Under the pieces are notes generated by a model, which ran no database searches, was not told where the DNA came from, and saw only the letters and a program-made list of their open reading frames with translations. The position numbers and the translations under genes are program-made. Shown here in pieces: positions 9,173 through 16,941 of a stretch of DNA of 64,000 nucleotides (position 1 is the first letter of the stretch; the number at the start of each line of letters is the position of its first letter). The stretch covers positions 123,021 through 187,020 of the forward strand of contig JAJDXS010000030.1 in assembly GCA_022823145.1 (NCBI GenBank), in the 5' to 3' direction. Source of the DNA: Gemmatimonadota bacterium (GTDB lineage Bacteria; Gemmatimonadota; Gemmatimonadetes; Longimicrobiales; Gaopeijiaceae).

Positions 9173-9898
9173 ATGATCGAACCTCTGGACGTGCTCGCGG
9201 TGATGGCGCACCCGGACGACGCCGAGATACTCTGCGGCGGCGCTCTCATCAAATCCGCGAAGGCCGGAGAGCGGACCGGAGTGCTCGACCTGACCGCGGG
9301 GGAAGCCGGGTCGAGCGGAACGATTGCCACCCGCGCCCGCGAGGCCGAGTGCGCCGCCGGAGTCATGGGTCTCGCGGACAGACGCTGTGCCGGCCTCGAG
9401 GACTCGGGGCTGACCAATGATCGCGAGTCCAGGCTGGTAGTCGCAGGGTTGATCCGGGCGCTCCGGCCGCGTGTCGTCGTGACGCACTGGACCGAGGGCA
9501 GGCACCCCGACCACCGCGAGGCGGCACGCCTGGCTCGGGACGCGAGTTTTCTCGCCGGACTCCTGAAACTACCTGTCGCGGGAGCTCCGCACCGGCCCGA
9601 AAAGCTGGTGTACGCCCTTTCCTTTCTGGAGAATCCCGTCAAGCCGACATTCGTCGTGGACATCACCGGCGAGATGGATCGCAAGATCGACGCCCTTTCG
9701 TGCTACGACTCCCAGTTTCAGGGGAAGACCGGAATGGGTGAGGTGTTTCCGGGCGGCGACCGGCCCTTGTTCGAACAGATCAGGAACGTCCATGGTTCGT
9801 ACGGCGCGCTGATCCGGTGCGGATACGCGGAACCGTATTGGACGAAGGAGACCGTAGAGGCGCCGACCCTCGGGACCCTGTCGGTCCGCTCCTTCTGA
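9173..9898 (+). CDS. bshB1: bacillithiol biosynthesis deacetylase BshB1 (PIG-L family)
   Basis: A 241-residue zinc-dependent deacetylase of the LmbE/PIG-L family. The N-terminal 'AHPDDAE' motif gives His and Asp zinc ligands, and 'GRHPDHREA' supplies the second set. The 'LTAGEAGSSGT' and 'REAECAAGVMGL' segments match BshB1 more closely than general LmbE proteins. It removes acetate from GlcNAc-malate to give GlcN-malate, the second step of bacillithiol synthesis. bshA and bshC are not in the window. It follows the second permease by 43 bases and may belong to the same transcript. Confidence 0.9.
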   Translation: MIEPLDVLAVMAHPDDAEILCGGALIKSAKAGERTGVLDLTAGEAGSSGTIATRAREAECAAGVMGLADRRCAGLEDSGLTNDRESRLVVAGLIRALRPRVVVTHWTEGRHPDHREAARLARDASFLAGLLKLPVAGAPHRPEKLVYALSFLENPVKPTFVVDITGEMDRKIDALSCYDSQFQGKTGMGEVFPGGDRPLFEQIRNVHGSYGALIRCGYAEPYWTKETVEAPTLGTLSVRSF

Positions 9899-9928
9899 TC
9901 GGCTGCTTCAGGATTGGAGCCCACGGTG

Positions 9929-9960
9929 GGCCGGCGGACCGCTAGGCGGGCCCGCCGACC
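9929..9960. terminator. GC-rich hairpin between convergent genes
   Basis: The 117-base gap between bshB1 (plus) and the last Cys-rich peptide (minus) holds an inverted repeat: an arm around 9929-9937 and its near complement around 9952-9960, enclosing a short GC palindrome. It has no T-run on either side, so an intrinsic terminator role is only suggested by its position. Confidence 0.3.
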
Positions 9961-10015
9961 CGATCCCGTGGAGGCGCGACAGCGCCACCCCAAGCCGGTT
10001 CGCGGAACGGCGAGA

Positions 10016-10258
10016 TCAGATGATGGGATCTGCCCTCGTGCCGCAACAGTACGAACCGTAGCAGTTGTACCAGGCACAAACGTGCAGGCCAAGGAACCTG
10101 ACCACCTGACGTTCCGGGTAGACCTGAGCCTCAGCCGCTTGCGGTGCCCCAGGGGCCAAGGCCGGCGGGCCGGCGATCGAGAGCAGCAGAGCTGCACCGA
10201 AGATCTTGCAACTCCGCTTCACGCCACCGTTTTTGTGTTTGCGATTGTGTGTCATCAT
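10016..10258 (-). CDS. small secreted Cys-rich peptide B
   Basis: An 80-residue preprotein. The longer frame reaching to 10696 is not coding upstream; ATG 10258 is set by AAGGAG at 10265-10270, seven bases before it. A basic start (several Lys/Arg) and a hydrophobic core (about residues 20-30) form a signal peptide with a probable cut after Ala-Glu-Ala near residue 44. The mature part is about 36 residues and ends in a Cys cluster: one Cys, four residues, Cys, four residues, Cys-Cys, five residues, then Pro-Ile-Ile at the C-terminus. The neighbouring peptide A has the same ending pattern, so the two are probably paralogues. No known bacteriocin or toxin family is recognised. It is the last gene of the unit led by the propeller/thioredoxin lipoprotein. 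Confidence 0.65.
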   Translation of the reverse strand: MMTHNRKHKNGGVKRSCKIFGAALLLSIAGPPALAPGAPQAAEAQVYPERQVVRFLGLHVCAWYNCYGSYCCGTRADPII

Positions 10259-10284
10259 TGGATTCTCCTTCACATTGTGTGTTT

Positions 10285-10533
10285 TCAAAGAAGTGGTTCC
10301 GGGTAGCCGTCGCAGCAGAAGCCGTAGTCGGACACGCACCAGCCGATACAGATTACGACTCCCCAGAAGCAAAACCGGAACTGCTCTTCCGGTTCTTCCG
10401 CGGTAGCCTCGGAAACCGGGATCGGTCCCATGCCTGACGTTGCAGGCATGCCCAGAGACAGGATTAGCGCCATGCCGACCGGCCCGATTCGGGCGAGGAC
10501 TCGACGGCGCACATTGAGTGTTGGGTATTTCAT
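10285..10533 (-). CDS. small secreted Cys-rich peptide A
   Basis: An 82-residue preprotein. ATG 10533 is preferred over ATG 10545 because GGAG lies just upstream of it. Arg-rich residues 9-15 and a hydrophobic stretch (about 17-32) form the signal sequence, with likely cleavage near Ser-Glu-Ala-Thr-Ala (about 41-45). The mature part is acidic, then aromatic and Cys-rich: an extra Cys in 'FRFCFWG', then Cys, three residues, Cys, six residues, Cys-Cys, five residues, and a terminal Pro-Leu-Leu. This matches peptide B in Cys order and in the fixed distance from Cys-Cys to the C-terminal Pro. It lies 60 bases after the lipoprotein gene and 26 before peptide B. Function unknown; a disulfide-bonded secreted peptide is the reasonable inference. 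Confidence 0.65.
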   Translation of the reverse strand: MKYPTLNVRRRVLARIGPVGMALILSLGMPATSGMGPIPVSEATAEEPEEQFRFCFWGVVICIGWCVSDYGFCCDGYPEPLL

Positions 10534-10593
10534 TGTTGACTCCATTGTTCAGTGTCCAGATGAATGGTGAACCATGTTTGAAGGGTTGATGAA

Positions 10594-12243
10594 CTACTGC
10601 CGCGATCTCTCCACCGGCATCGTCGGTTCCTCCGCCAGCGTTTCGACATAGTCCGCCAGCCTCAGGGAGTCTTCGGGCGAGCGCCACAGGTCCCACCGAC
10701 CCGGCTCCAGCAGGGCTTGAACGGCTCTCTGCCGGTCGACGACGTAGAAGGCGGGAACCGGTCCCTGCCCAAACTCCCGCACGTGTTCCCCGGGTTTGCG
10801 CACGCGCACGTCGGCGGACACTCGCTGGGAATCCAGAAAGCGGGTAACAAGCGAACGGTCCTCGTCTCCCAGCTCCGAGAGCGCCACGACGACCGTTTCC
10901 ATCCTGTCGCCAAGGCGACGTTGCAAGAGGCGCACGCTGTGCGCGGGTCCGGTCAGTTCACATCCCAGGCAATCCTGCGCGTCAAGCACCCAGACAAGCG
11001 TCGGGTGCTCTGCCGACAGGTCCGATAGTGGAATCGAATCGCCGGGAGAGAGTGCGGGTGTCTGCCGACCCGCATCGACGGAACGACGGGCGACAAGCCA
11101 CCGATTCGGCAACGACGAGTCGGGATGCCTGAAGTAGAACAATCCGTCATCGACTGTCATGAGCCTGGGCATGTTGGTAGCCCTCCATACCAGGGCGCCC
11201 TGCCGGTCGATGATCAGGAGGTCCCACACGCTGTCGAATCCACGTGTCTGCATGGAGGCAATCACTTTGTCGCCGTTGCCGAGCGCGAACGCCCGGTACA
11301 CCTGGGTGACCGAATCGAAGGCGCGCTGCATCTCCCGGGGATCCCCGGGAGCACCGGTGATGCCCCGAGTGTCTCCCGGACGAGGCAGTGGGAGCGGCAG
11401 AACAGCCAGACGCTCCCCCCGGCGGTCGAACTTATAGAGCGAGTCGGAGAGCGCCCAGACCGCCCATATCGTGTCGCCTTCGATGGTCGCGCTTGACGCG
11501 GTGAAGCTGGCGGCGGCCGGAAGCACCCTCTCCGGCACTCCAACGGGCAGGAAGCTCCTCTCGATGCTGGCGGATTCCCGGTTCCAGATGTGCAGGAGTC
11601 TTGGCCGCGGCCGATCGGAGTCGGCTCCGGACAGGAGATAGCGGCCGTTTCCCAGTTCCTGAACGCCCACAATCATCGGGATCGGCGAAGCGACGACTTC
11701 GGGGTCGCCTCCCTCGTCTGCGGGGAAGATCGTGATCCTCTGGAGCATCATGTCCGCGATCAGGATTTCGCCATTCCGAGCTCGGTTGGCGGCGAGTGGC
11801 AGCTGGAACTCCCCCGGCGCCTCCCCCTTGCGTCCGACGACCGCCTTGAAACTCCCGTCAGTGCCGTAGAGGTTGACCTGACCCTCGAGAGGCTCGGCCA
11901 ACAGCAGCAGTCCGCTTCCGTCGGAAGACACCATGGGCTCTACAACCATCGCCCGGTCGTTCTCCTCCAGACTCAGTTCCCCCACGACCTCGAAGGCTTC
12001 CGCGAAAGCGGCGGTGTCAATCGGTTCCGCCATCGAGGGAGGTACGGAGGCCAGACCGGCTGCCGAGCCCGCGCCCCCGGACGCCGTCTCCGAGGCGTCA
12101 CACGAAGGCAACGCCAGCACGAGGGGAAGAAGGAGCGGAAAACGAAGCCCGAACCCAGTGTTTTCTCGACAATTGAATCTGGACCAGATTCCCTGCTTGG
12201 CTTTGGTTTGCTGGCGGCTTCGTCCGCTCGTCTTCGCTGCCAT
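10594..12243 (-). CDS. lipoprotein with beta-propeller and thioredoxin-like domain
   Basis: A 549-residue protein. A lipobox ends at Cys48 ('LALPSC') after a long basic N-region, so it is probably a lipoprotein. Residues of about 80-390 read as a 6-bladed NHL/propeller-like domain, with repeated short strands such as 'GNGRYLLSGADSD', 'GNGDKVIASMQ' and a 'GEAPGEFQLPL' turn typical of 6-bladed propellers. The C-terminal part (about 410-520) looks thioredoxin/TlpA-like: a hydrophobic strand runs into 'DCLGCE' (CxxC at 425-428), and 'GPVPAFYVVD' near 495 fits the cis-Pro loop. It could carry out thiol-disulfide exchange at the envelope. The next two genes downstream encode Cys-rich secreted peptides. 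The start ATG has GGGAG about ten bases upstream. Confidence 0.72.
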   Translation of the reverse strand: MAAKTSGRSRQQTKAKQGIWSRFNCRENTGFGLRFPLLLPLVLALPSCDASETASGGAGSAAGLASVPPSMAEPIDTAAFAEAFEVVGELSLEENDRAMVVEPMVSSDGSGLLLLAEPLEGQVNLYGTDGSFKAVVGRKGEAPGEFQLPLAANRARNGEILIADMMLQRITIFPADEGGDPEVVASPIPMIVGVQELGNGRYLLSGADSDRPRPRLLHIWNRESASIERSFLPVGVPERVLPAAASFTASSATIEGDTIWAVWALSDSLYKFDRRGERLAVLPLPLPRPGDTRGITGAPGDPREMQRAFDSVTQVYRAFALGNGDKVIASMQTRGFDSVWDLLIIDRQGALVWRATNMPRLMTVDDGLFYFRHPDSSLPNRWLVARRSVDAGRQTPALSPGDSIPLSDLSAEHPTLVWVLDAQDCLGCELTGPAHSVRLLQRRLGDRMETVVVALSELGDEDRSLVTRFLDSQRVSADVRVRKPGEHVREFGQGPVPAFYVVDRQRAVQALLEPGRWDLWRSPEDSLRLADYVETLAEEPTMPVERSRQ

Positions 12244-12443
12244 CGGTGGCTTCTCCCGTCTTCGACCCGGTGGGGTGGTTCGTTCCGTGATCTTCGACCC
12301 CGGAAAACGGTGGGATCGAGCTGACTCGAGTCAGGCGCAAGGAAGATGAACCCTTTTCGGGGGCGTTGGGATAGCTGGATGGGACACACTGTCAGCGAAG
12401 CGTCATCGCGCCCTGCAGGAAGGCGACCGGCGTCGCCCGAGAG

Positions 12444-13814
12444 TCAGATCTGCACGCCGTGCCCGCGCAACCAGTCCTCCATCGTCGCCTGGATCGTTCT
12501 CAGGCGCTCGCGGGACCGAGCTTCATATCTTGCCACGATCACCGGCTGGGTGTTGGACGCACGCACCAGCCCCCATCCGTGCTCGAAGAGAACACGCACA
12601 CCGTCCACCGCCACCACCTCGTAGCCCGAGCTGAAGTGCTCGCGGGCGTGTTCGACGATCCCGAACTTCTGGTCCTCCTCGACTTCGATGCGGAGTTCGG
12701 GGGTCGAGACATACCCGGGAAAACCGTCGACTGCTTGAGAGAGAGGGCGCGCGGACATGGATACAAGGTCCAGCAGCCGGCAGGCCGCATAGAGGGCGTC
12801 GTCGAATCCCAGATAGTCGTCGGAAAAGCAGATGTGACCGGAGAGCTCTCCCGCGAGACGCGCGCCTGTTTCCCTCATCTTCTCCTTGATCAGCGAGTGA
12901 CCGGTCTTCCACATGACTGGCACGCCGCCCGCTTCCGAAAAGACCTCCGGGAGGACCTGCGAGCACTTCACGTCGAACACCAGTTTCTCGCCCGGCCCGT
13001 GGCGGCGAAGCAGATCCAGTCCGAACAGAAGAAGGACCAGATCTCCCCTGACGATGCCTCCGCGGTCGTCCACGACGCCGATACGGTCCGCGTCGCCGTC
13101 GAACCCGATCCCCAACTCCGCGTCATGCGCCCGCACCGAGGCGATGAGGTCCTGAACGTATTTGTCCACGGTGGGGTCGGGGTGATGGTTGGGGAAGGTG
13201 CCGTCCGAGTCGCAGTACAGCGGAATGACCTCGGCCCCGATCGCCTCCAGAAGATCGACGGCGACCACCGAACCAGTCCCGTTTCCGCAATCCACCACGA
13301 CCCTGACTGGGCGCGCCAGCGTAAAGCGTGCCGCAAGATCGTCCACGTAGTCCGGCAGCACGTCACGGGCTTCCGTCCGCCCCGTCCCCGCCGTGTACTC
13401 GGTGTTGCGGATGCGGCGAAGGAGGCCCTGTATCGCGTCCCCGTGCATGGACGCCCCCGCCATGGTCATCTTGATGCCGTTGTACTCCGCCGGGTTGTGG
13501 GACCCGGTGATCTGCACCGCGCCGTCGGCCCGGAGCCGATACTCGCTGAAGTAGCTGACCGGGGTTGGAACCGTGCCGAGCCGGATCACGTCACATCCGA
13601 CCGACGTCAGGCCACGAACCATCCCGGTGCTCAGTGCGGGGGACGAGGGACGGTTGTCTTCGCCTACCACAACCCTGGGCCGGCCGGCCGCGCTTCGGTG
13701 TCTCAGCTCCGAGCCGTAGGCCTTCCCCACCGCCTCGGCGACGGAAGGATCAAGTTCCTCGCCGACGATTCCGCGGATGTCGTATTCGCGGAAGATGTGC
13801 TCCCGGAAGGGCAT
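12444..13814 (-). CDS. phosphomannomutase/phosphoglucomutase
   Basis: A 456-residue alpha-D-phosphohexomutase of the AlgC/ManB type, interconverting mannose- or glucose-6-phosphate and the 1-phosphates for cell-surface sugar synthesis. The four family landmarks are present: the phosphoserine loop 'ITGSHNP' (about residues 101-107), the magnesium loop 'GFDGDADRIG' (about 237-246), the sugar-specificity loop 'GELSGHICF', and the phosphate-binding 'RASNTQPV' near the C-terminus. 'FREYDIRGI' at the N-terminus is typical of bifunctional PMM/PGM enzymes. It follows nuoN by 26 bases on the same strand and could be read from the nuo transcript. Confidence 0.92.
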   Translation of the reverse strand: MPFREHIFREYDIRGIVGEELDPSVAEAVGKAYGSELRHRSAAGRPRVVVGEDNRPSSPALSTGMVRGLTSVGCDVIRLGTVPTPVSYFSEYRLRADGAVQITGSHNPAEYNGIKMTMAGASMHGDAIQGLLRRIRNTEYTAGTGRTEARDVLPDYVDDLAARFTLARPVRVVVDCGNGTGSVVAVDLLEAIGAEVIPLYCDSDGTFPNHHPDPTVDKYVQDLIASVRAHDAELGIGFDGDADRIGVVDDRGGIVRGDLVLLLFGLDLLRRHGPGEKLVFDVKCSQVLPEVFSEAGGVPVMWKTGHSLIKEKMRETGARLAGELSGHICFSDDYLGFDDALYAACRLLDLVSMSARPLSQAVDGFPGYVSTPELRIEVEEDQKFGIVEHAREHFSSGYEVVAVDGVRVLFEHGWGLVRASNTQPVIVARYEARSRERLRTIQATMEDWLRGHGVQI

Positions 13815-13840
13815 CCCCCTGCGCCGTGCGCTCGTGCGCG

Positions 13841-15355
13841 TCAGGGCACAAGCGCCTGGGACGCGCCCGCCACCAACAGCCTCAGCCCTTCGACCGAACC
13901 ATATGCGAGATCGAGAACGGTTTCGGGGAAGATCCCGCCCAGGATGATCAGTCCGGCGCTCAAGACGAGCACCGCGTGAGTGGCGAAGGGAGGATCGGCG
14001 CTGGACGCGATGGCGGCGGCGGTATCGTCACCCTCTTTCATCCACATGTACCAGGCCACTCGCAGGTAGTACCAGTACGACACGACGGTGGTAAGAACCA
14101 GCACGACCGACAGCCACCACAGACGGGCCTCGGCCGCTCCCAGCAGGAGCTGGTACTTGGCGATGAAGCCGGCGGTACCCGGAAACCCGGCCAGTGAGAG
14201 CAGAAACACCGTCATGAAGACTCCCAGTACCGGACGACGCCACCCGAGCCCGCCGTAGTCCTCGATCCGGCTGTTCCCCTCGGACTGGCCGCCGACCGTG
14301 ACCACGACGGCGAAGGCCGCGATGGTCATGATCGTGTAGACCAGGAGATAGAAGAGGAGCGAGGCGACCGCGGTGTCGTTGCCGGCCACCAGTGCCACGA
14401 GCAGATAGCCGCCGTGTGCGATCGAGGAGTAGGCCAGCATCCGCTTCACATTGGACTGGGCCAGTGCCACGACGTTGCCGACGACCATCGTAATCGCCGC
14501 GAGCCAGTACAGAATCGGCCACCACTGTTCGTACACTCCCTCGAGTCCCACCACGAAGACCCGCAGAAACGCCACAAACGCCGCCGCCTTTACCGCAGCG
14601 GCCATGAACGCGGTCACCGGTGTCGGAGCCCCCTCATACACGTCGGGGGTCCACATGTGGAATGGTACCGCCGCCACCTTGAAGCCGAATCCGATCGCGA
14701 GGAGCGCAACTCCGGGAACCAGCAGCTGGTTCGCCGTGGTTCCCGCGCCGATGGCCGACGCGATCATCTGGATGTTCGTGCTTCCGGCCGCACCGTAGAT
14801 CAGCGCGATCCCGAACAGCAGGAACCCGGTGGCGAACGCGCCCAGGAGGAAGTACTTGAGTCCGGCTTCAGCCGACCGCCGATCCCGGCGGTTGAATCCG
14901 ACCAGGGCATACACGCCGATCGACATGAGTTCGAGCCCCAGGAAGATCACCATGAGGTCGCGCGCCGAGGCCATGACCATCATCCCCACGGTCGCAAACA
15001 GGATCAGCGAGTAGTACTCGCCCGCCTGGAGCTTTTGCCGGGTGACGTATGCCAGGGAAATCACGATCGACAGCGCGGCAGCCAGTATGAAGATCCAGTT
15101 CGCGAAGAGACGGAACCGATCCACCGCGATCATGGCGCTGGCACCGTCCTCTGCCACCCCGGAGTAGAGCCATCCGTTGGCGACCGCGGCGAGAGCCAGT
15201 CCCGCCACGGCCATCCAGCCGGTTTCCTGGCCCCGCCCTCCACCGTCCTTGCGGACCACTCCCATGATCAGGATGACCATCCCCCAGCACGAGAGCACGA
15301 CCTCGGGCAGAAGCGCCATGACGTAGTGGAAGCTGGACGTATAGTCGAGGAGCAT
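13841..15355 (-). CDS. nuoN: NADH-quinone oxidoreductase subunit N
   Basis: A 504-residue antiporter-like membrane subunit of complex I with about 14 hydrophobic segments, forming one of the proton channels in the membrane arm. The conserved Lys-containing segments and 'HMWTPDVYEGAPTPVTAFMA' are typical of NuoN. The frame is open to 15445, but ATG 15355 is chosen: GAGGAG lies upstream and the extra N-terminal residues do not match the family. The start sits just after the nuoM stop. It is the last gene of the nuo operon. Confidence 0.95.
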   Translation of the reverse strand: MLLDYTSSFHYVMALLPEVVLSCWGMVILIMGVVRKDGGGRGQETGWMAVAGLALAAVANGWLYSGVAEDGASAMIAVDRFRLFANWIFILAAALSIVISLAYVTRQKLQAGEYYSLILFATVGMMVMASARDLMVIFLGLELMSIGVYALVGFNRRDRRSAEAGLKYFLLGAFATGFLLFGIALIYGAAGSTNIQMIASAIGAGTTANQLLVPGVALLAIGFGFKVAAVPFHMWTPDVYEGAPTPVTAFMAAAVKAAAFVAFLRVFVVGLEGVYEQWWPILYWLAAITMVVGNVVALAQSNVKRMLAYSSIAHGGYLLVALVAGNDTAVASLLFYLLVYTIMTIAAFAVVVTVGGQSEGNSRIEDYGGLGWRRPVLGVFMTVFLLSLAGFPGTAGFIAKYQLLLGAAEARLWWLSVVLVLTTVVSYWYYLRVAWYMWMKEGDDTAAAIASSADPPFATHAVLVLSAGLIILGGIFPETVLDLAYGSVEGLRLLVAGASQALVP

Positions 15356-15359
15356 CGGT

Positions 15360-16934
15360 CTACTCCTCCTCGCCGGCTGGGCTGAGTGCGAGCCCGGCGC
15401 CCGGATCCGGCGCACCGTCGAACAGCGCCGTTCGCGCCTCCTCAACGCGCTCCAGCACCACCTGGACGCTCGGCTCCATTCGCCGCAGGAAGGGTGCCGG
15501 ATGGACGCCGATCCATATCATCAGCGCTACGAGGGGGCCGAGCACGACACACTCCCGCCGCGACAGATCCGCGAAGGTCCTGTTCTCGGGCTTCTCCAGC
15601 TTGTTGAAGAGCACCCGCTGCACCATCGGAAGCATGTAGTAGGCGGCAAAGATCACGCCCGTCGCGGCAATGATCGCCGTCACCGCGTGGGTCTCGAAGG
15701 TGCCGATCAGCGCCAGGAATTCGCCGATAAAGCCGCTGGTGCCGGGAAGGCCGATCGACGCCAGCGCAGTGATCACGAACGCCGTGGCGAAGAAGGGTGC
15801 AACCCGCCCGATCCCTCCGAAGTCCTCGATCCGGCGCGTGTGCCGGCGTTCGTACATCATCCCCAGCAGCAGGAAGAGCGCTCCGGTGGAAATGCCGTGG
15901 CTGATCATGACCACGAGCCCGCCCTGCAGCCCGTTGACCGTCATCGCAAAGACCCCGATCACCACGAAGCCCATGTGCGCCACCGACGTGTAGGCCACGA
16001 GCTTCTTCGCATCGGGCTGCACGGCTGCCACCCATGCCGCGTAGATGATCCCCGCCACGCCCAGCGCGAGCATGACGGCGACAACCGTGGGGTGTTGCGC
16101 CGCTCCCGGGAAGAAAGGCAGGAGGAAGCGCAGGAAGCCGTAGGTGCCCATCTTGAGCAGCAGCGAAGCCAGAATCACCGACCCCGGCGTGGGCGCCTCG
16201 ACGTGCGCGTCCGGAAGCCAGGTATGCAGCGGGAAGATGGGAACCTTGATCCCGAATGCGAGGGCAAAGGCCGCGAAGAGCCAAAGCTGCTCGCGCATCG
16301 TCAGGTCGGCGCCGAGGAATGCCTCGTAGCTGAAGGACCCGGAGCCGCTGCTGAAGTAGATGTAGAGAATCGCGACCAGCATCAGCAGCGAACCCACCGC
16401 CGTGTAGAGGAAGAACTTCACGGCCGCGTAGATCCTGCGCTCACCGCCCCAGATGCCCACGATGAAGTACATCGGAATCAGCGTGAGCTCGAAGAACACG
16501 TAGAAGAGGAAGATGTCGGTCGCCAGGAAGACCCCGACCACGCCGGTCTGAAGGAGGAGCATGAGGGCGTAGAAGGCCTTCCGGCGGGTCTTGATGTACT
16601 CGAACGAACCCAGGATCGCGATCGGTGTCGTGAGCGTGGTGAGCATGACCATGAACACCGAAATCCCGTCCAGGCCCAGCGCGTAGCTGACGCCCCAGGA
16701 CTCGATCCACGGAGTGGAGGACTGCATGGCGAAGCCGCCGCCGCCCGGGTCGAAGCTCCACCAGAGCCCGAGACTCAGCACGAAGACGGTTCCGGACCAC
16801 GAGAATGCGATGTGCTTCGCCCGGTCCTGGGCGGCGGCCATCACATGGAACAGCCCCGCGACAGGGAGCCACAGGAGGGCATGCAGGACCCAGTCCTCGT
16901 ACAGGGGCGGGATCGAAGCGATGAAATCCGTCAT
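15360..16934 (-). CDS. nuoM: NADH-quinone oxidoreductase subunit M
   Basis: A 524-residue antiporter-like subunit of complex I, with about 14 membrane segments. Family marks are 'FFELTLIPMYFIVGIWGG' (conserved Glu in TM5), 'LHTWLPDAHVEAPTPGSVIL' and the 'HMGFVVIG' helix, which carry the Glu, Lys and His residues of the proton path. It begins 7 bases after nuoL and ends 5 bases before nuoN. Confidence 0.95.
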   Translation of the reverse strand: MTDFIASIPPLYEDWVLHALLWLPVAGLFHVMAAAQDRAKHIAFSWSGTVFVLSLGLWWSFDPGGGGFAMQSSTPWIESWGVSYALGLDGISVFMVMLTTLTTPIAILGSFEYIKTRRKAFYALMLLLQTGVVGVFLATDIFLFYVFFELTLIPMYFIVGIWGGERRIYAAVKFFLYTAVGSLLMLVAILYIYFSSGSGSFSYEAFLGADLTMREQLWLFAAFALAFGIKVPIFPLHTWLPDAHVEAPTPGSVILASLLLKMGTYGFLRFLLPFFPGAAQHPTVVAVMLALGVAGIIYAAWVAAVQPDAKKLVAYTSVAHMGFVVIGVFAMTVNGLQGGLVVMISHGISTGALFLLLGMMYERRHTRRIEDFGGIGRVAPFFATAFVITALASIGLPGTSGFIGEFLALIGTFETHAVTAIIAATGVIFAAYYMLPMVQRVLFNKLEKPENRTFADLSRRECVVLGPLVALMIWIGVHPAPFLRRMEPSVQVVLERVEEARTALFDGAPDPGAGLALSPAGEEE

Positions 16935-16941
16935 GTCGTCA

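Noticed and set aside
10259..10696. N-terminal extension of peptide B up to 10696
   Set aside because: The extra part overlaps peptide A and the lipoprotein gene in another frame, and a good ribosome binding site sits directly before ATG 10258.
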